Assembly (NCBI RefSeq): GCF_900105725.1
Contig: NZ_FNLM01000036.1
Location: 1 to 64,000 of the forward strand
Origin: Gordonia westfalica
GTDB lineage: Bacteria > Actinomycetota > Actinomycetes > Mycobacteriales > Mycobacteriaceae
Direction: 5' to 3'
Length of the DNA stretch: 64,000 nt
This document shows positions 16,532-23,783 of this stretch, piece by piece; positions within the stretch are counted from its first letter, which is position 1; each line of letters begins with the position of its first letter. The notes beneath the pieces are model-generated. The model did no database searches and was not told the DNA's origin. It saw only the letters and a program-made list of their open reading frames with translations. The position numbers were made by a program, and so were the translations under genes.

Positions 16532-18307
16532 ATGCCGATGCGTACAGGACGTATGGGCTCACGCTGGTGGGCGCTCGGCGCCCTCAGCTTTGCCGAACTG
16601 CTGGTCATGATCGACAACACGATCGTCAACGTCGCCCTGCCGACGCTGGCCCGCGACCTCGACGCCGGGATCTCCGGGCTGCAATGGATCGTCGACGCCT
16701 ACACGCTCGTGTTCGCCGGACTGCTCCTGACCGGCGGCTACCTGGGCGACCGATTCGGCCACCGGCGCATGCTCCTGACCGGTATCGCCGGGTTCATGGC
16801 GGTGTCGGTCCTCGCGGCGTCGTCGCAGAACCTCGGCCAGCTCATCGCTTCCAGAGGAGGACTGGGACTCTTTGCCGCCCTGGTGTTCCCGGCGACACTG
16901 GCCATCATCACGACGATCTTCGTCGACGCCAAGGAGCGGGCGATGGCCGTCGGTATCTGGGCGGCGGTCTCCGGTATCGCCGTCGCCATCGGTCCGGTGC
17001 TGGGCGGTTGGCTTCTCGAACACTTCTCGTGGACCTCGGTGTTCTGGGTCAACGTCCCGTTCGGTCTCGCCGCGTTGATCGTGATCCTCGCCGTCGTGCC
17101 CGGCACCCGACCACTGGCGGTGCCACGATTCGACTCCATCGGTGTGGGCCTGTCCGTCGCCGGCCTGGGGCTGCTGACATACACGCTGATCGAGGCGCCG
17201 CACGTCGGCTGGGGTGAGGTCCGGACGGTGCTCGGAATCATTGCGGCACTGACGATCCTGTCCGTGTTCGTGGTGACGCAGCTGCGTATCGCCCATCCGA
17301 TCCTGGACGTGCGGTTGTTCGCCAACCGGCACTTCGCCACCGCGGCCGGGATGATCAGCGTGGCGTTCTTCGCGCTGTTCGGGTTCATCTTCCTGATCAC
17401 CCAGTTCTTCCAGGCGGTCAAGGGATACGGCCCGCTCGCCGCCGGCGTGCGAACCCTGCCGTTCGCCGTGGTGATGGCGGCGCTGTCGCCGGTGGCGATG
17501 GCGCTGTCGCACCGGTTCGGGCCCCGCTTCGTCGCCGTGGCCGGCGCCTTCCTGATGTCGGGAGGCTTCGCACTCGTCGAGATCTCCTCGCGCGCTTCGG
17601 GTTACTGGGAGCTCATCGTGTGGTCGATGTCGCTGATGGCCGCCGGCCTGGCATTCATCTCGGGCCCGTGCACGCAGCTCATCATGGATGCGCTGCGGCC
17701 GGAACAGGCCGGTGCCGGCAGCGCCGTCAACGACACCACCCGCGAGATCGGCGGCACCCTCGGGGTCGCGGTGCTCGGCTCGATCCTGACCTCGGCCTAC
17801 GTCGCCGGCATCGGGGATCGGCTGTCGGGCAGTGGTTTACCGCGTGAGGTCGTCGCGACCGCGGAACAGTCGGTGATGGCCGGTGTCGAAGTGGCCGGCC
17901 GGGTACCCGCCGAGATGAGCGACCCGGTCCGGGCCGCGGTCCAGCAGGTGTTCATGGACGGTCTGCACAACGCGGTGTGGGCCGCGGTGGCGATCACTGC
18001 TGCAGCCGGTGTGACAGCGGCGTTCCTGCTGCGCGGCACGGTCGCCGGACGGCACGCGGTGCCCTTCGAGACGCATCCTCCGCAAGCTCCGGATGCTCCT
18101 CAGGGGGCAGTCGAGACGCATCCTCCGCAAGCTCCGGATGCTCCTCAGGGGGCAGTCGAGACGCATCCTCCGCAAGCTCCGGATGCTCCTCAGGGGGCAG
18201 TGGGGACGCATCCTCCGCAAGCTCCGGATGCTCCTCAGGGGGCGGCAAGCACTGGAGCCGGGGACACCTCACAGGTCGAGCGTGAGGTTCCCGCCGGCAC
18301 TGCGTGA
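16532..18307 (+). CDS. MFS drug exporter, DHA2 (14-helix, EmrB/QacA type)
   Basis: 591 residues, ATG preceded by AGGAGA. The opening FAELLVMIDNTIVNVALPTL and LQWIVDAYTLVFAGLLLTGG are hallmarks of 14-TM DHA2 proton-coupled exporters, and GYLGDRFGHRRM is the A-motif. The transmembrane part ends near residue 510. Oddly, the C-terminus carries four tandem 15-residue repeats (THPPQAPDAPQGAVE-like, 18064-18243) encoded by a 45-bp DNA repeat related to an intergenic repeat at 22262. The 3' end overlaps the convergent reductase gene by 39 bp. It is probably controlled by the divergent TetR. The substrate is unknown. Confidence 0.9.
   Translation: MPMRTGRMGSRWWALGALSFAELLVMIDNTIVNVALPTLARDLDAGISGLQWIVDAYTLVFAGLLLTGGYLGDRFGHRRMLLTGIAGFMAVSVLAASSQNLGQLIASRGGLGLFAALVFPATLAIITTIFVDAKERAMAVGIWAAVSGIAVAIGPVLGGWLLEHFSWTSVFWVNVPFGLAALIVILAVVPGTRPLAVPRFDSIGVGLSVAGLGLLTYTLIEAPHVGWGEVRTVLGIIAALTILSVFVVTQLRIAHPILDVRLFANRHFATAAGMISVAFFALFGFIFLITQFFQAVKGYGPLAAGVRTLPFAVVMAALSPVAMALSHRFGPRFVAVAGAFLMSGGFALVEISSRASGYWELIVWSMSLMAAGLAFISGPCTQLIMDALRPEQAGAGSAVNDTTREIGGTLGVAVLGSILTSAYVAGIGDRLSGSGLPREVVATAEQSVMAGVEVAGRVPAEMSDPVRAAVQQVFMDGLHNAVWAAVAITAAAGVTAAFLLRGTVAGRHAVPFETHPPQAPDAPQGAVETHPPQAPDAPQGAVETHPPQAPDAPQGAVGTHPPQAPDAPQGAASTGAGDTSQVEREVPAGTA
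18078..18242 (+). repeat. Four 45-bp tandem repeats within the MFS gene
   Basis: Units begin with CTCCGCAAGCTCCGGATG at 18078, 18123, 18168 and 18213. The 45-bp period keeps the reading frame and gives 15-residue repeats. The same core (CTCCGCAAGCTCCGG, then CTCCTCAGGG) occurs in a 44-bp array at 22262-22385 in non-coding DNA. Confidence 0.95.
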
Positions 18308-19396
18308 CACGCAGGTCAGAATGGTCCCGGCCTCGCGTTCGGGCTCGGTCAGGATGTTGTCCCGGTGATCGATGTCGCCGGACAACGTCCTGACCTTGCA
18401 TGTGCCGCAGAAACCCTGCTGACAGGAGTAGGGGACCGAGGGCATCACCCGCCGGATCGCGGCGAGTGCCGACTCGTCGGCGGCCACCGGGATCTCCTCG
18501 CCCGTGGACGCCAGCGTGACCGTGAACGGCGAGCCGTTCTCGACCGGCGGCGGGCTGAAGCGCTCGTAGTGCAACTCGATGTCCGCGCGGTCGGCCAGAT
18601 GGCGGCGGAGGTTCTCCAGCATCGGGACCGGTCCGCAGCAGTACACGGCGAGGTCGGCGTCGGACCCGGGGACCGGACCGACCAACTCCGGCATGGTCGG
18701 GAGTCCGTGCCGGTCGTCGGTGCGAATCGTGATGCGGTCGCCGAACCTCGCCACCTCGTCGAGGAACGGGATGGAGTCGGCCGAGCGGCCGGTGTAGATC
18801 ATCGACCAGTCCAGGCCGAAGCGCTCGGCGACGGCCAGCATCGGCAGGATCGGCGTGATGCCGATTCCCGCGGCGATGAAGCGAAGCCGGCGGGCGGGGG
18901 AGCCGTGGCCGGGGACGGCCAACGGAAAAGCGTTGCGCGGTCCCTTGATCGACACCACGTCGCCGACGTTCAGGGCGTCATGGACCTCGATGGAACCGCC
19001 TCCGCCGTCCGGGATGCGACGTATCGCGATGCGGTAGTGCTCGCGGTCGGCGGTGTCGCCGCACAACGAGTACTCCCGCATCCGCCCGGAAGGCAGCAGC
19101 ATGTCGATGTGGGCGCCGGCATGCCAGGACGGCAGCACCCCGCCCTCGGCAGCGGCCAGCGTCAGGGCGATCACGTTCTCGTCATGTGCGACGACCTCGC
19201 GCTTCACGATGCGTACCTGCGTGATCCCGGCGTTGGCCGGGGTGGGCCGCAACGGGGACAGCGGTCGCCACGCAGGCCACCATACGCGCATGAATGCGGT
19301 CCCCACCGTGAGGATCGGATCACGGCGCCACCGCCCGTAGAGATGCGGAGGCGGTTGGGTGAGGCTCGTCGAATGCGGATGTGCGCGTTGGTTCAT
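18269..19396 (-). CDS. Ferredoxin reductase-type electron transfer protein (FAD, NAD(P)H, [2Fe-2S])
   Basis: 375 residues from ATG 19396. The FAD domain (MREYSLCGD, IKGPRNAF) is followed by the NAD-binding domain (FIAAGIGITPILPML, YCCGPVPML). A C-terminal plant-type [2Fe-2S] domain has cysteines in SCQQGFCGTC and LTCVS. It passes electrons from NAD(P)H to an oxygenase or desaturase. It is last in an operon with a diiron-type hydrolase/hydroxylase (19405, gap of 8 bp) and an EphD-like fusion, so the diiron protein is the probable electron acceptor (inference). The stop overlaps the end of the convergent MFS gene. Confidence 0.88.
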   Translation of the reverse strand: MNQRAHPHSTSLTQPPPHLYGRWRRDPILTVGTAFMRVWWPAWRPLSPLRPTPANAGITQVRIVKREVVAHDENVIALTLAAAEGGVLPSWHAGAHIDMLLPSGRMREYSLCGDTADREHYRIAIRRIPDGGGGSIEVHDALNVGDVVSIKGPRNAFPLAVPGHGSPARRLRFIAAGIGITPILPMLAVAERFGLDWSMIYTGRSADSIPFLDEVARFGDRITIRTDDRHGLPTMPELVGPVPGSDADLAVYCCGPVPMLENLRRHLADRADIELHYERFSPPPVENGSPFTVTLASTGEEIPVAADESALAAIRRVMPSVPYSCQQGFCGTCKVRTLSGDIDHRDNILTEPEREAGTILTCVSRSAGGNLTLDL

Positions 19397-19404
19397 CGCG
19401 GCCC

Positions 19405-20310
19405 TCACGCGGCGTTGCGCGCAGCCGGGGAGCTGGCGAGATATGCGACGGCCTGCGCGGTGCTGCCGATCTGTTCCGGACGGAATCCGGGACGGAAGTA
19501 GCTGAACGTGGAGAAGACGATGCTGCGCAGTGGAGGCAGCACGTTGGCTCGCACGCCGCGGTGGAACTGCCACTTCTTCTGGAAGTAGTTGTACGACACC
19601 GACTCGTCCTGCTTCATGATGAACCGGTAGCCGCGCTGCACCAGGAACAACAGTATCGGTAGGACTGCGAGCATCGCGCGTCCCCGTCGAAGGTAGCTGT
19701 CCCCGAAGTAGGCCGCGACGTCGTGTGCGACCGCGCGGTGCTCCACCTCCTCGGCGCCGTGCCACATGAACAGATCGGCCATCGTCGGATGCGCACCGGC
19801 CTTGATCCAGTTGTTGTTCAACGCGAAGTCGCCGAGCACCGCGGTGTAGTGCTCGAGGGCAGCGATGAGCCAGAGCCGTTCGATGAGGTGCTTGTGCCGG
19901 GCTTCGGGCGAACCGCTCGTCGCCGGCCCGAGCACCCTGCGGAAGATCCATTCCATCTGCAGCTGGTACGGGCGGGGATCGATGCCGTGGTGGTCGAGGA
20001 ACTCCCACAGGACGTGGTCGTGCGCCTCGGCGTGCATGGCCTCCTGGCCGATGAAGCCACGCATCCGCGAGGCGAGTTCCTCGTCGGCGACCATCGGCAG
20101 CGCCTCGTTGTAGGTCTGCACGAACCAGCGTTCGCCCTCCGGGAGGAGCAGGTTGAGCACGCTGACGAAGTTCGACGCCACTGGATGGCCGGGAATCCAG
20201 TGCAGGGGAACGGAATCCCAGTCGAATGTCACGTTGCGGGCGTGTAGTTCGACGGGGCCGGGATCGGCCTGCTCGGTCAGATCGGGCCGCGGGCGTTCGA
20301 CGGTGCTCAT
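19405..20310 (-). CDS. Metal-dependent hydrolase family protein with diiron-like motifs
   Basis: 301 residues. It has a ferritin-like pattern of metal ligands: E90xxH93 (GQEAMHAEAH), E153-H154 (ALEHYTAV) and E188xxH191 (EEVEHRAVAHD). A hydrophobic stretch near 210-228 suggests membrane association. Homologues are listed as predicted metal-dependent hydrolases (COG3687), but the ligand set is that of a diiron oxygenase. With a ferredoxin reductase downstream, an oxygenation such as lipid hydroxylation is plausible (inference). The start ATG overlaps the upstream stop by 4 bp, so translation is coupled to the EphD-like gene. Confidence 0.8.
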   Translation of the reverse strand: MSTVERPRPDLTEQADPGPVELHARNVTFDWDSVPLHWIPGHPVASNFVSVLNLLLPEGERWFVQTYNEALPMVADEELASRMRGFIGQEAMHAEAHDHVLWEFLDHHGIDPRPYQLQMEWIFRRVLGPATSGSPEARHKHLIERLWLIAALEHYTAVLGDFALNNNWIKAGAHPTMADLFMWHGAEEVEHRAVAHDVAAYFGDSYLRRGRAMLAVLPILLFLVQRGYRFIMKQDESVSYNYFQKKWQFHRGVRANVLPPLRSIVFSTFSYFRPGFRPEQIGSTAQAVAYLASSPAARNAA

Positions 20311-22088
20311 CCGGTGACCTTCTGTCGGGCGCCGATCCGGGACAGCCACGGCGCGAAACGGTAGATGCGATAGCCGACCTGCGCCTCGGGGGTCACCGGG
20401 ACGACGGCCTTGTTGTGTTCGATGGCCGAGACGATCTCGGTCGCCACCCGATCGGGGGTGAATCCGCGACGCTGATAGAAGCGGTCCAGCCGATCCCGTT
20501 GTGTCTGTTCGGTATCGGCGTCGAGTCCGGCGATCGGCGTCGACGACACGATGTTGGTGTCGACGATGCCCGGGCAGATGGCGCTCACGCCGATGCGGTG
20601 TTCGGCGAGCTCGGCACGCAACGACTCCGAGAACAACAGGACGCCGGCCTTCGACGCCGAGTACAACCCGAGGCTGCGCGACGGTGTGAATGCGGCGGCC
20701 GACGCGATGTTGACGATGTGCCCGCCCACGCCGCGCTCGACCATCTGCCGGCCGAACTCGCGGCTTCCCGTGATGACGCCGCGCAGGTTGACGTCGAGCA
20801 GGCGATCGACCTGCTCGTCGGTCGCGGCGAGAGCGCCTCCGGCCAAACCGATTCCCGCGTTGTTGATCACGACGTCGGGGACGCCGTGCTTCTCGCGGAC
20901 CGTCCCGGCGAACGCGGCGAACGCGTCGGTGTCGGACACGTCGAGGAGATAGTCGTGCGCCAGGGCGCCGGCGATCTTGCAGGCCTGCGCGGTCTCGGCC
21001 GCCGTCTCCAGGTTTCGGTCGGCGAGCACGAGTTCGCAGCCGCGCTCGGCGAGCAGTAGTGCGGTCTCCCGCCCGATACCGCTGCCCGCGCCGGTGATCA
21101 CCACCAGCTTCCCGGCCAGCGGCTTCGGCTCGGCGAACACCCGCGACCGTTCGACCGTCGGTGGGACCTCGCTCTCGGTCTGCGCGGCAAGGAAGTCCAG
21201 AACCGTCTCGGTCAGATATCCGGGGTGGGTGTACGGCAGCCAGTGTCCCGTCGGGGTGTCGCGCCGCCACAGCTTGGCCACGTATGCCGGGGTGTTCTCG
21301 TAGATCGCCGGACGCAGCGCGATGTCGCGTTCGTTGACCACCTGCAATACCGGCACCACGGTCGAACGTGGCTCCGGACGTAGCAGTTTCTGGCGAATGT
21401 TGGCGCGGTACAACGCGAGTCCGGTGATCATGTCGCGACGCAGGGTGTCCGCGACGACGACGTTCTCCGGCGGGGTGCCCTCGACTCTGCGCAGGAACTG
21501 CTTCCACGCCCGCGGACTCCCGAGTGCGGTCAGCAAGGCGTTCGGCAGCACCGGGAGCTGGAACAGTCCCGTGTAGGCCGATGAGAGCGACTGTGTCGCA
21601 ATGGTTCGCACGCGCCGCGGCGTCGGGCGGGTCACGCCGTCGTGCAGCAGCCGGCCGAGGTGATCGAGATTGGGTCCGGACACCGAGACGAAGGACGCGA
21701 TGCGGGTGTGCGACCGCGGCCTGCTCACGGCCTCCCACGCCTGGACCGAACCCCAGTCGTGACCGACCACGTGCACGGGAGCGTCGGGACTCACCGCTTC
21801 GGCGACCGCGAAGAGATCGTCGGCGAGTTCGGTCAGCCGGTACGCCCGGACCTCGCGCGGACGGTCGCTCTCGCCGAAGCCGCGGCAGTCGTAGGCCACC
21901 ACGTGGTACTTCTCGGCCAGTCGGGGCGCGATGTGCGTCCAGAGATGGTGGGTGTCGGGCCAGCCGTGAACCAACAGGACCGTCGGATCGGCCGGGTCGC
22001 CGAGTTCGAAGGTGGCCAGCGTGACGCCGTCAGCGGTCACCGTCCCCCGTCGCCAGTCGGGTCGAACCTGTATTGCCTCTTCGGACAT
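20307..22088 (-). CDS. ephD: EphD-like alpha/beta-hydrolase and short-chain dehydrogenase fusion
   Basis: 593 residues from ATG 22088 (MSEEAIQVRP). The first half is an epoxide-hydrolase-type alpha/beta hydrolase: HGWPD (41-45), and nucleophile Asp111 in VGHDWGS, which is Asp as in epoxide hydrolases and not Ser. The second half (from about residue 325) is an SDR with GAGSGIG, NNAGIG and active-site LYSASK. This two-domain order is that of mycobacterial EphD (Rv2214c), linked in published work to mycolic acid metabolism. It is first in the operon with the diiron-like protein and reductase. Upstream at 22125-22140 is a short GTAAC direct repeat that might bind a regulator. Confidence 0.75.
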   Translation of the reverse strand: MSEEAIQVRPDWRRGTVTADGVTLATFELGDPADPTVLLVHGWPDTHHLWTHIAPRLAEKYHVVAYDCRGFGESDRPREVRAYRLTELADDLFAVAEAVSPDAPVHVVGHDWGSVQAWEAVSRPRSHTRIASFVSVSGPNLDHLGRLLHDGVTRPTPRRVRTIATQSLSSAYTGLFQLPVLPNALLTALGSPRAWKQFLRRVEGTPPENVVVADTLRRDMITGLALYRANIRQKLLRPEPRSTVVPVLQVVNERDIALRPAIYENTPAYVAKLWRRDTPTGHWLPYTHPGYLTETVLDFLAAQTESEVPPTVERSRVFAEPKPLAGKLVVITGAGSGIGRETALLLAERGCELVLADRNLETAAETAQACKIAGALAHDYLLDVSDTDAFAAFAGTVREKHGVPDVVINNAGIGLAGGALAATDEQVDRLLDVNLRGVITGSREFGRQMVERGVGGHIVNIASAAAFTPSRSLGLYSASKAGVLLFSESLRAELAEHRIGVSAICPGIVDTNIVSSTPIAGLDADTEQTQRDRLDRFYQRRGFTPDRVATEIVSAIEHNKAVVPVTPEAQVGYRIYRFAPWLSRIGARQKVTG

Positions 22089-22216
22089 TCGTGCCACCTC
22101 GTCGTAGACCTCGATGGAGATACACGTTACCAACGGTTACATAAATGTCTAGACCCTCGCGTGAACCCGTCTCAGTGCGGATTCCCCGGGTACGCGTGCC
22201 GAAACGCAGCAGAAAG

Positions 22217-22250
22217 CACAAAAGGCCCGGGTCGGTGAGACCCGGGCCCT
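22217..22250 (-). terminator. Rho-independent terminator of the aminotransferase gene
   Basis: GGCCCGGGTC (22224-22233) and GACCCGGGCC (22239-22248) form a 10-bp GC stem with a 5-nt loop. On the minus strand it is followed by TTTTGTGCTTT. It lies past the repeat array that follows the aminotransferase. Confidence 0.8.
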
Positions 22251-22261
22251 TCGTGACGGCC

Positions 22262-22385
22262 CTCCGCAAGCTCCGGGCCTCCTCAGGGAGCGAGGTGGAC
22301 GCACGCTCCGCAAGCTCCGGGCCTCCTCAGGGAGCGAGGTGGACGCACGCTCCGTAAGCTCCGGGCCTCCTCAGGGAGCCAGGTG
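22262..22385. repeat. Three 44-bp tandem repeats, non-coding
   Basis: CTCCGCAAGCTCCGGGCC recurs at 22262, 22306 and 22350 (one A/C variant), each followed by CTCCTCAGGGAGCGAGGTGG. It lies between the aminotransferase stop and its terminator. It shares its core with the repeat in the MFS gene, so it is a dispersed repeat family. Confidence 0.92.
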
Positions 22386-22409
22386 GAGGGAGCGAGGTGG
22401 TGGCGTGAA

Positions 22410-23663
22410 CTACTGCCGGTACGACGACAAGAAGTTGCCGATCCGTTCGACGGCTTCCTTGAGGTCCCGCGACCACGGCAGCGTGACGATGCGGAAGTGG
22501 TTGGTGTCGTCGAGGTTGAAGCCGGTGCCCTGCACGACGAGGATCTTCTCCTGCAGCAGGAGGTCCTGGACGAACAGCTCGTCGTTGTGGATCTCGTGTA
22601 CCTCGGGGTCGAGGCGCGGGAACGCGTAGAGCGCGCCCTTGGGCTTCACGCAGCTGACGCCGGGGATCTCGTTGAGCTTCTCCCAGGTGACGTTCCGCTG
22701 CTCGTAGAGGCGGCCGCCGGGGGAGACGAGCGCCTCGATGGACTGGTAACCGCCGAGGGCCACCTGGATCGCGTGCTGGCCGGGCACGTTCGCACACAGG
22801 CGCGTCGACGCCAGGATGCCCATGCCCTCGATGAATCCCTTGGCGTGATCCTTGGGTCCGGTCATCACGACCCAGCCGGCGCGGTAGCCGCACACCCGGT
22901 AGGCCTTCGACAGGCCGTTGAAGGTGAGGCACAACAGATCCGGCGCCAACGACGCGACGTTCACGTGCTCGGCCTCGTCGTAGATGATCTTGTCGTAGAT
23001 CTCGTCGGCGAGGATCAGCAGCGAGTGCTGCCGCGCGAGTTCGACGAGTTGCTGCAGGACCTCGCGTGAGTAGACCGCGCCCGTCGGATTGTTGGGGTTG
23101 ATGATGACGATCGCCTTGGTGCGATCGGTGATCTTCGACGCGATGTCGGCGATGTCGGGATTCCAGCCGTTGTCCTCGTCGCAGCGGTAGTGCACGGGAC
23201 GTCCGCCGGACAGCGAGGTCATGGCCGTCCACAGCGGGTAGTCGGGGGCCGGGATCAGGACCTCGTCACCGTCGTTCAGCAACGCCTGCATCGTCATCGT
23301 GATGAGCTCGGAGACGCCGTTGCCCAGGATGACGTCGTCGACGTCGAAGTACGGGAAGTCGGGGATGAGCTCGTATCGCGTCACCACCGAGCGTCGGGCG
23401 GACAGCACACCCGCGGACTCGGAGTACCCCTGCGAGTACGGCAGCGCGTGGATCATGTCGCGCATGATCACGTCGGGGGCCTCGAACCCGAACAGCGCCG
23501 GGTTGCCGATGTTCAGCTTGAGGATGCGGTGGCCCTCCGCCTCGAGCCGCTGCGCGTGCGCGTGTACGGGTCCGCGGATCTCGTAGCACACGTTCTGCAG
23601 CTTGAGCGACTGCTCGAGCGGCTTGAGGTTCTGGTTCAGATGCGACACATGGGGCCTACTCAC
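22410..23663 (-). CDS. aspC: Aminotransferase class I (AspC/AlaA type)
   Basis: 417 residues from GTG 23663. Upstream starts exist, but the conserved region begins soon after (SLKLQNVCYEIRGPV). It is a PLP fold-type I enzyme: ILGNGVSELI, INPNNPTGAVYS, DEIYDKIIYD and the PLP lysine in FNGLSKAYR, with Arg in YRAGW. It is very close to M. tuberculosis Rv0337c (annotated AspC, also called AlaA-like), which also lies beside the Fe-S reductase gene. It interconverts amino acids and 2-oxo acids. The choice between aspartate and alanine as substrate cannot be settled from sequence. Transcribed after the Fe-S reductase with a 120-bp gap. Confidence 0.85.
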   Translation of the reverse strand: MSRPHVSHLNQNLKPLEQSLKLQNVCYEIRGPVHAHAQRLEAEGHRILKLNIGNPALFGFEAPDVIMRDMIHALPYSQGYSESAGVLSARRSVVTRYELIPDFPYFDVDDVILGNGVSELITMTMQALLNDGDEVLIPAPDYPLWTAMTSLSGGRPVHYRCDEDNGWNPDIADIASKITDRTKAIVIINPNNPTGAVYSREVLQQLVELARQHSLLILADEIYDKIIYDEAEHVNVASLAPDLLCLTFNGLSKAYRVCGYRAGWVVMTGPKDHAKGFIEGMGILASTRLCANVPGQHAIQVALGGYQSIEALVSPGGRLYEQRNVTWEKLNEIPGVSCVKPKGALYAFPRLDPEVHEIHNDELFVQDLLLQEKILVVQGTGFNLDDTNHFRIVTLPWSRDLKEAVERIGNFLSSYRQ

Positions 23664-23783
23664 GGGTCCAATTGTGGCAGCCGGGCGCAAACGGGTTTCC
23701 GCCAGTGCTGTGCGGAAGTCGTCCGACACACGAAAAACGGGCTCCGACCGTGGTGGTCGGAGCCCGTTTTCGGTTACTGCGGA

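Noticed and set aside
19405..21738. Long leftward frame of 777 codons spanning two genes
   Set aside because: Only its last 301 codons are real; the rest is a shadow of the EphD-like gene in another frame.
18078..22385. CRISPR array
   Set aside because: The units are contiguous without spacers, the period is 44-45 bp including the whole unit, and no cas genes are near.
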